Shown here one piece after another: positions 7,323 through 8,777 of a stretch of 8,777 bases of DNA; within the stretch, counting starts at the first letter, position 1, and each line of letters starts with the position of its first letter. Source of the stretch: Clostridia bacterium (lineage in GTDB: Bacteria > Bacillota_A > Clostridia > Oscillospirales > CAG-272); assembly GCA_017935805.1 (NCBI GenBank), contig JAGBGV010000236.1, forward strand, positions 1 to 8,777, read 5' to 3'. The notes under the pieces are model-generated. The model searched no databases, was not told where the DNA came from, and was given only the letters and a program-made list of their open reading frames with translations. The translations under genes were made by a program, and so were the position numbers.

Positions 7323-7331
7323 GACATTAAA

Positions 7332-7802
7332 ATGCAAGGACAAAATAATGCCGTAAATAGTTTAGCACATACGAAGTGGAATTGCAAGTATCACATAGTG
7401 TTTGCGCCAAAGTATAGGAGAAAAGTGTTTTATGGGGAAAAGAGAATAGAAATAAGAGAAATACTAAGGAAATTATGCGAATGGAAAGGGGTAGAAATCA
7501 TAGAAGGAGAGATATGTCCAGACCATGTATACATACTTGTGAGTATTCCGCCCAAAATGAGTGTTTCAGGATTTATGGGATATCTAAAAGGAAAAAGCAG
7601 TCTGATGATATTTCAGAAGTATGGAAATATGAAATTTGCATATAGAAACAGAGAGTTTTGGTGCAAAGGATATTATGTGGATACGGTAGGAAAAAATACC
7701 AAGGCAATAAAGGAATACATAGAGAATCAATTAAAACGAGATAAAGAAGCAGATCAGTTAAGTATAGTAGATCCGAGAGACCCGTTTACGGGTAGCAAGT
7801 AA
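7332..7802 (+). CDS. tnpA: IS200 Y1 transposase TnpA with altered HUH motif
   Basis: This 156-residue protein is full length for a Y1 HUH single-strand transposase, which excises and inserts the IS as a single-stranded circle. It has the typical start MQGQNNAVNSLAHTKWNCKYH, then VFAPKYRRKVFYG, then FMGYLKGKSS and YRNREFWCKGYYVDTVG. The predicted catalytic tyrosine is Y129 in IKEYIENQ, with the metal-ligand glutamine Q133 four residues later. The metal-binding HUH motif, normally HVH in these elements, reads H65-V66-Y67 (PDHVYILV); one C-to-T change from CAC to TAC (7530-7532) would account for it. Loss of one metal ligand may abolish strand cleavage. The protein ends with a conserved-looking DPFTGSK. 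AGGAGGA (7318-7324) lies 7 bases before ATG but is masked by the leader hairpin. No strong dedicated promoter was recognised. Confidence 0.95.
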   Translation: MQGQNNAVNSLAHTKWNCKYHIVFAPKYRRKVFYGEKRIEIREILRKLCEWKGVEIIEGEICPDHVYILVSIPPKMSVSGFMGYLKGKSSLMIFQKYGNMKFAYRNREFWCKGYYVDTVGKNTKAIKEYIENQLKRDKEADQLSIVDPRDPFTGSK

Positions 7803-7831
7803 AAAATGCATGACTGACAGGTCCAAAAACA

Positions 7832-7870
7832 GCGTACTTGTACGCAGCTAGTTTAGATAGGGCTATGCCC
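7832..7870 (+). repeat. Two small palindromes in the IS 3' region
   Basis: GCGTAC-TT-GTACGC (7832-7845) and GGGC-TAT-GCCC (7860-7870) are perfect short hairpins between the tnpA stop and the right-end hairpin. A third, ACCCGT-TT-ACGGGT (7780-7793), lies in the last codons of tnpA. They may stop transcription or help shape the single-stranded right end; no T-run follows them. Confidence 0.6.
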
Positions 7871-7882
7871 GAAAATGAAAAA

Positions 7883-7901
7883 CCACCCGCTATGCGGGTG
7901 G
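7883..7901 (+). repeat. Right-end hairpin of the IS200 element
   Basis: CCACCCGC (7883-7890) and GCGGGTGG (7894-7901) form a perfect 8-bp stem with a TAT loop. It mirrors the left-end hairpin (both contain AACCAC at the foot and a 3-base loop) and is followed by the AT-rich ATATTTATTTATT, where the right cleavage site is expected. Confidence 0.78.
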
Positions 7902-7938
7902 ATATTTATTTATTCCCCCTTTCCCCAATAATGTATTC

Positions 7939-7967
7939 TTGACAAATAGATGCAATTGTTATATAAT
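7939..7967 (+). promoter_or_regulatory. Consensus sigma-A promoter for the gene at 8010
   Basis: TTGACA (7939-7944) and TATAAT (7962-7967) are perfect consensus boxes with a 17-base spacer. Transcription would start near 7974, leaving a leader of about 35 bases. The promoter lies about 38 bases past the right-end hairpin of the IS, so the downstream gene does not depend on read-through. Confidence 0.9.
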
Positions 7968-8009
7968 TTTAATGTACACTATATTGTAAGATTGTTATTA
8001 GAGGTTTGG

Positions 8010-8777
8010 ATGAACAAAAGAACACTCGAGAATAATTACAAATTTTTATCTGACAAACAAACGGATATTTTGTCGCTGTATCGTTTAGCGTGCAGAGACG
8101 CTTGGGTTTCTTCGGATGCGCACAACGGTACTGATTTTGATATTGACGATTTTTCTCGAGTGTATACTGAGTTTTGCGGAAATAATGTTATTACTCCTTG
8201 TCTTGAACTTGCAATTTTCTGCAGTGAATTTGCAAGGATGAATGAAAGTCTAAATCTTACATTTATTGATGATTCTGACTCAAATGAAATAGAGATTGAT
8301 CACTTGCAGATTGCATATCTAAAAAATGCTTTCTCAGACCGTGCATACAGACGGTTTTCCGAGAAGTTTGATAAGATCTCTGCCTCTTACTTTGCGGGAT
8401 TTCGAGAGGTTTGTGAAGAGGTGTATTATGGGCGTTGCTCATATGCCATTTTGCCTATATATAGTTCAAGTGATGGACAGCTTCCCTCTTTTCGACAACT
8501 GATCTCAAAGTATGATTTGAACATAATTTGTGCAGTTGACATTGAGATGAGTGACGAAGCTTACATGAGATACGCTCTTCTCAAGAAAGGACTTACTGAC
8601 AGTATTAATCGCGAGAGTATCTGCTGCCTTGATGTATCTGTTGTCACTGAGGGTGATTTCAAAATCGGTGAGTTTCTCTCTTCTTGCGAGTATTTTGGGG
8701 CCAAAATACTTTCAACATACTCATTCCCAAGCGAGTATTCAGAGAACAGCAATTTACTGTATTTAACATTAGACGTA
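8010..8777 (+). CDS. Prephenate dehydratase-like/ACT-like protein, 3' end outside window
   Basis: The frame is open from ATG 8010 to the window edge (256 codons, no stop), with AGAGG (8000-8004) 5 bases before the start and a consensus promoter upstream. The first 95 or so residues are not recognised. IAYLKNAFSDRAYRRF (from about 101) and FREVCEEVYYGRCSYAILPIYSSSDG (about 130-155) follow the first-lobe pattern of prephenate dehydratase (VAYxGxxGSxS, then FxxVxxAVxxGxxDYGVLPIENSxxG), and FRQLISKYDLNIICAVDI continues it. The next segment, YMRYALLKKG, looks like the TRFLVI strand that in true enzymes comes only after a second lobe of roughly 90 residues. The last 60 residues (CLDVSVV..., IGEFLSSCEYFGAKILSTYSFP, LLYLTLDV) look like an ACT domain, but the ESRP motif is absent. 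The TRF threonine is also missing, so dehydratase activity is doubtful. Assignment is by remembered family patterns. It could be a sensor or regulator, or a decayed enzyme. Confidence 0.6.
   Translation, partial: MNKRTLENNYKFLSDKQTDILSLYRLACRDAWVSSDAHNGTDFDIDDFSRVYTEFCGNNVITPCLELAIFCSEFARMNESLNLTFIDDSDSNEIEIDHLQIAYLKNAFSDRAYRRFSEKFDKISASYFAGFREVCEEVYYGRCSYAILPIYSSSDGQLPSFRQLISKYDLNIICAVDIEMSDEAYMRYALLKKGLTDSINRESICCLDVSVVTEGDFKIGEFLSSCEYFGAKILSTYSFPSEYSENSNLLYLTLDV

Larger units (their letters stand above)
7205..7901 (+). mobile_element. IS200-type insertion sequence (IS200/IS605 family)
   Basis: The element is defined by a single Y1-transposase gene (7332-7802) flanked by imperfect-palindrome hairpins at each end, with no tnpB and no long terminal inverted repeats, as in IS200. 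Coordinates give the outer edges of the two terminal hairpins; the true cleavage sites lie some bases outside and cannot be fixed without an empty site. It lies between the terminator of the upstream operon and the promoter of the next gene and interrupts neither. Its coding region favours ATA for Ile and AGA/AGG for Arg, unlike the pheS/pheT genes, which fits foreign origin. Confidence 0.88.

Noticed and set aside
7205..7901. CRISPR-like repeats or an IS605 guide-RNA (omega RNA) locus
   Set aside because: The palindromes differ from one another and have no regular spacers, and no tnpB gene is present. They fit IS200 ends better.
8561..8752. A gene on the minus strand near the right edge
   Set aside because: It is the antisense of the dehydratase-like gene, which has a consensus promoter, a ribosome binding site and an unbroken frame of 256 codons.

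Overview
The window looks like chromosomal DNA from a low-to-moderate-GC Firmicute, most likely a Clostridia member of the Ruminococcaceae/Oscillospiraceae type. The reasons are purine-rich Shine-Dalgarno sites before nearly every gene, an Rrf2-nifS-nifU cluster of the clostridial kind, a T-box leader in front of pheS, U-tract terminators, and an IS200-type element like those common in gut Clostridia. The assignment rests on gene style and is not proven. All genes lie on the + strand.

Positions 1-2130 hold an iron-sulfur assembly cluster. It begins with the remains of an Rrf2/IscR-type regulator whose wing and cysteine-cluster half is intact but whose N-terminal DNA-binding part is broken over three frames. 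A complete cysteine desulfurase (nifS) and an IscU-type scaffold (nifU) follow, and a strong intrinsic terminator closes the unit. NifS supplies sulfur, NifU builds the cluster, and the regulator would normally sense cluster status.

Positions 2166-7195 are a phenylalanyl-tRNA synthetase operon. A good sigma-A-type promoter drives a T-box leader with a readable UUC (Phe) specifier in its specifier loop and a terminator just before pheS. The order is pheS, a uridine-kinase-like P-loop kinase, pheT and a type I phosphoribosyltransferase. Short gaps suggest one transcript induced by uncharged tRNA-Phe, which would also place two nucleotide-metabolism-like genes under phenylalanine control. The kinase between pheS and pheT is the unusual part. 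A hairpin terminator ends the operon.

Positions 7205-7901 are an IS200-type insertion sequence with terminal hairpins, a leader hairpin that buries the transposase ribosome binding site, and a tnpA gene. The transposase keeps its catalytic tyrosine, but the second histidine of the HUH motif reads as tyrosine, so this copy may be inactive. The element sits between the operon terminator and the next promoter and disrupts no gene.

Positions 7939-8777 hold a promoter with consensus -35 and -10 boxes and a gene that runs off the right edge. Its 256 visible residues resemble a prephenate dehydratase whose first lobe is joined almost directly to an ACT-like domain, without the second lobe. This compact aromatic-pathway-like protein and the kinase inside the pheS-pheT operon are the two best candidates for something not yet described.
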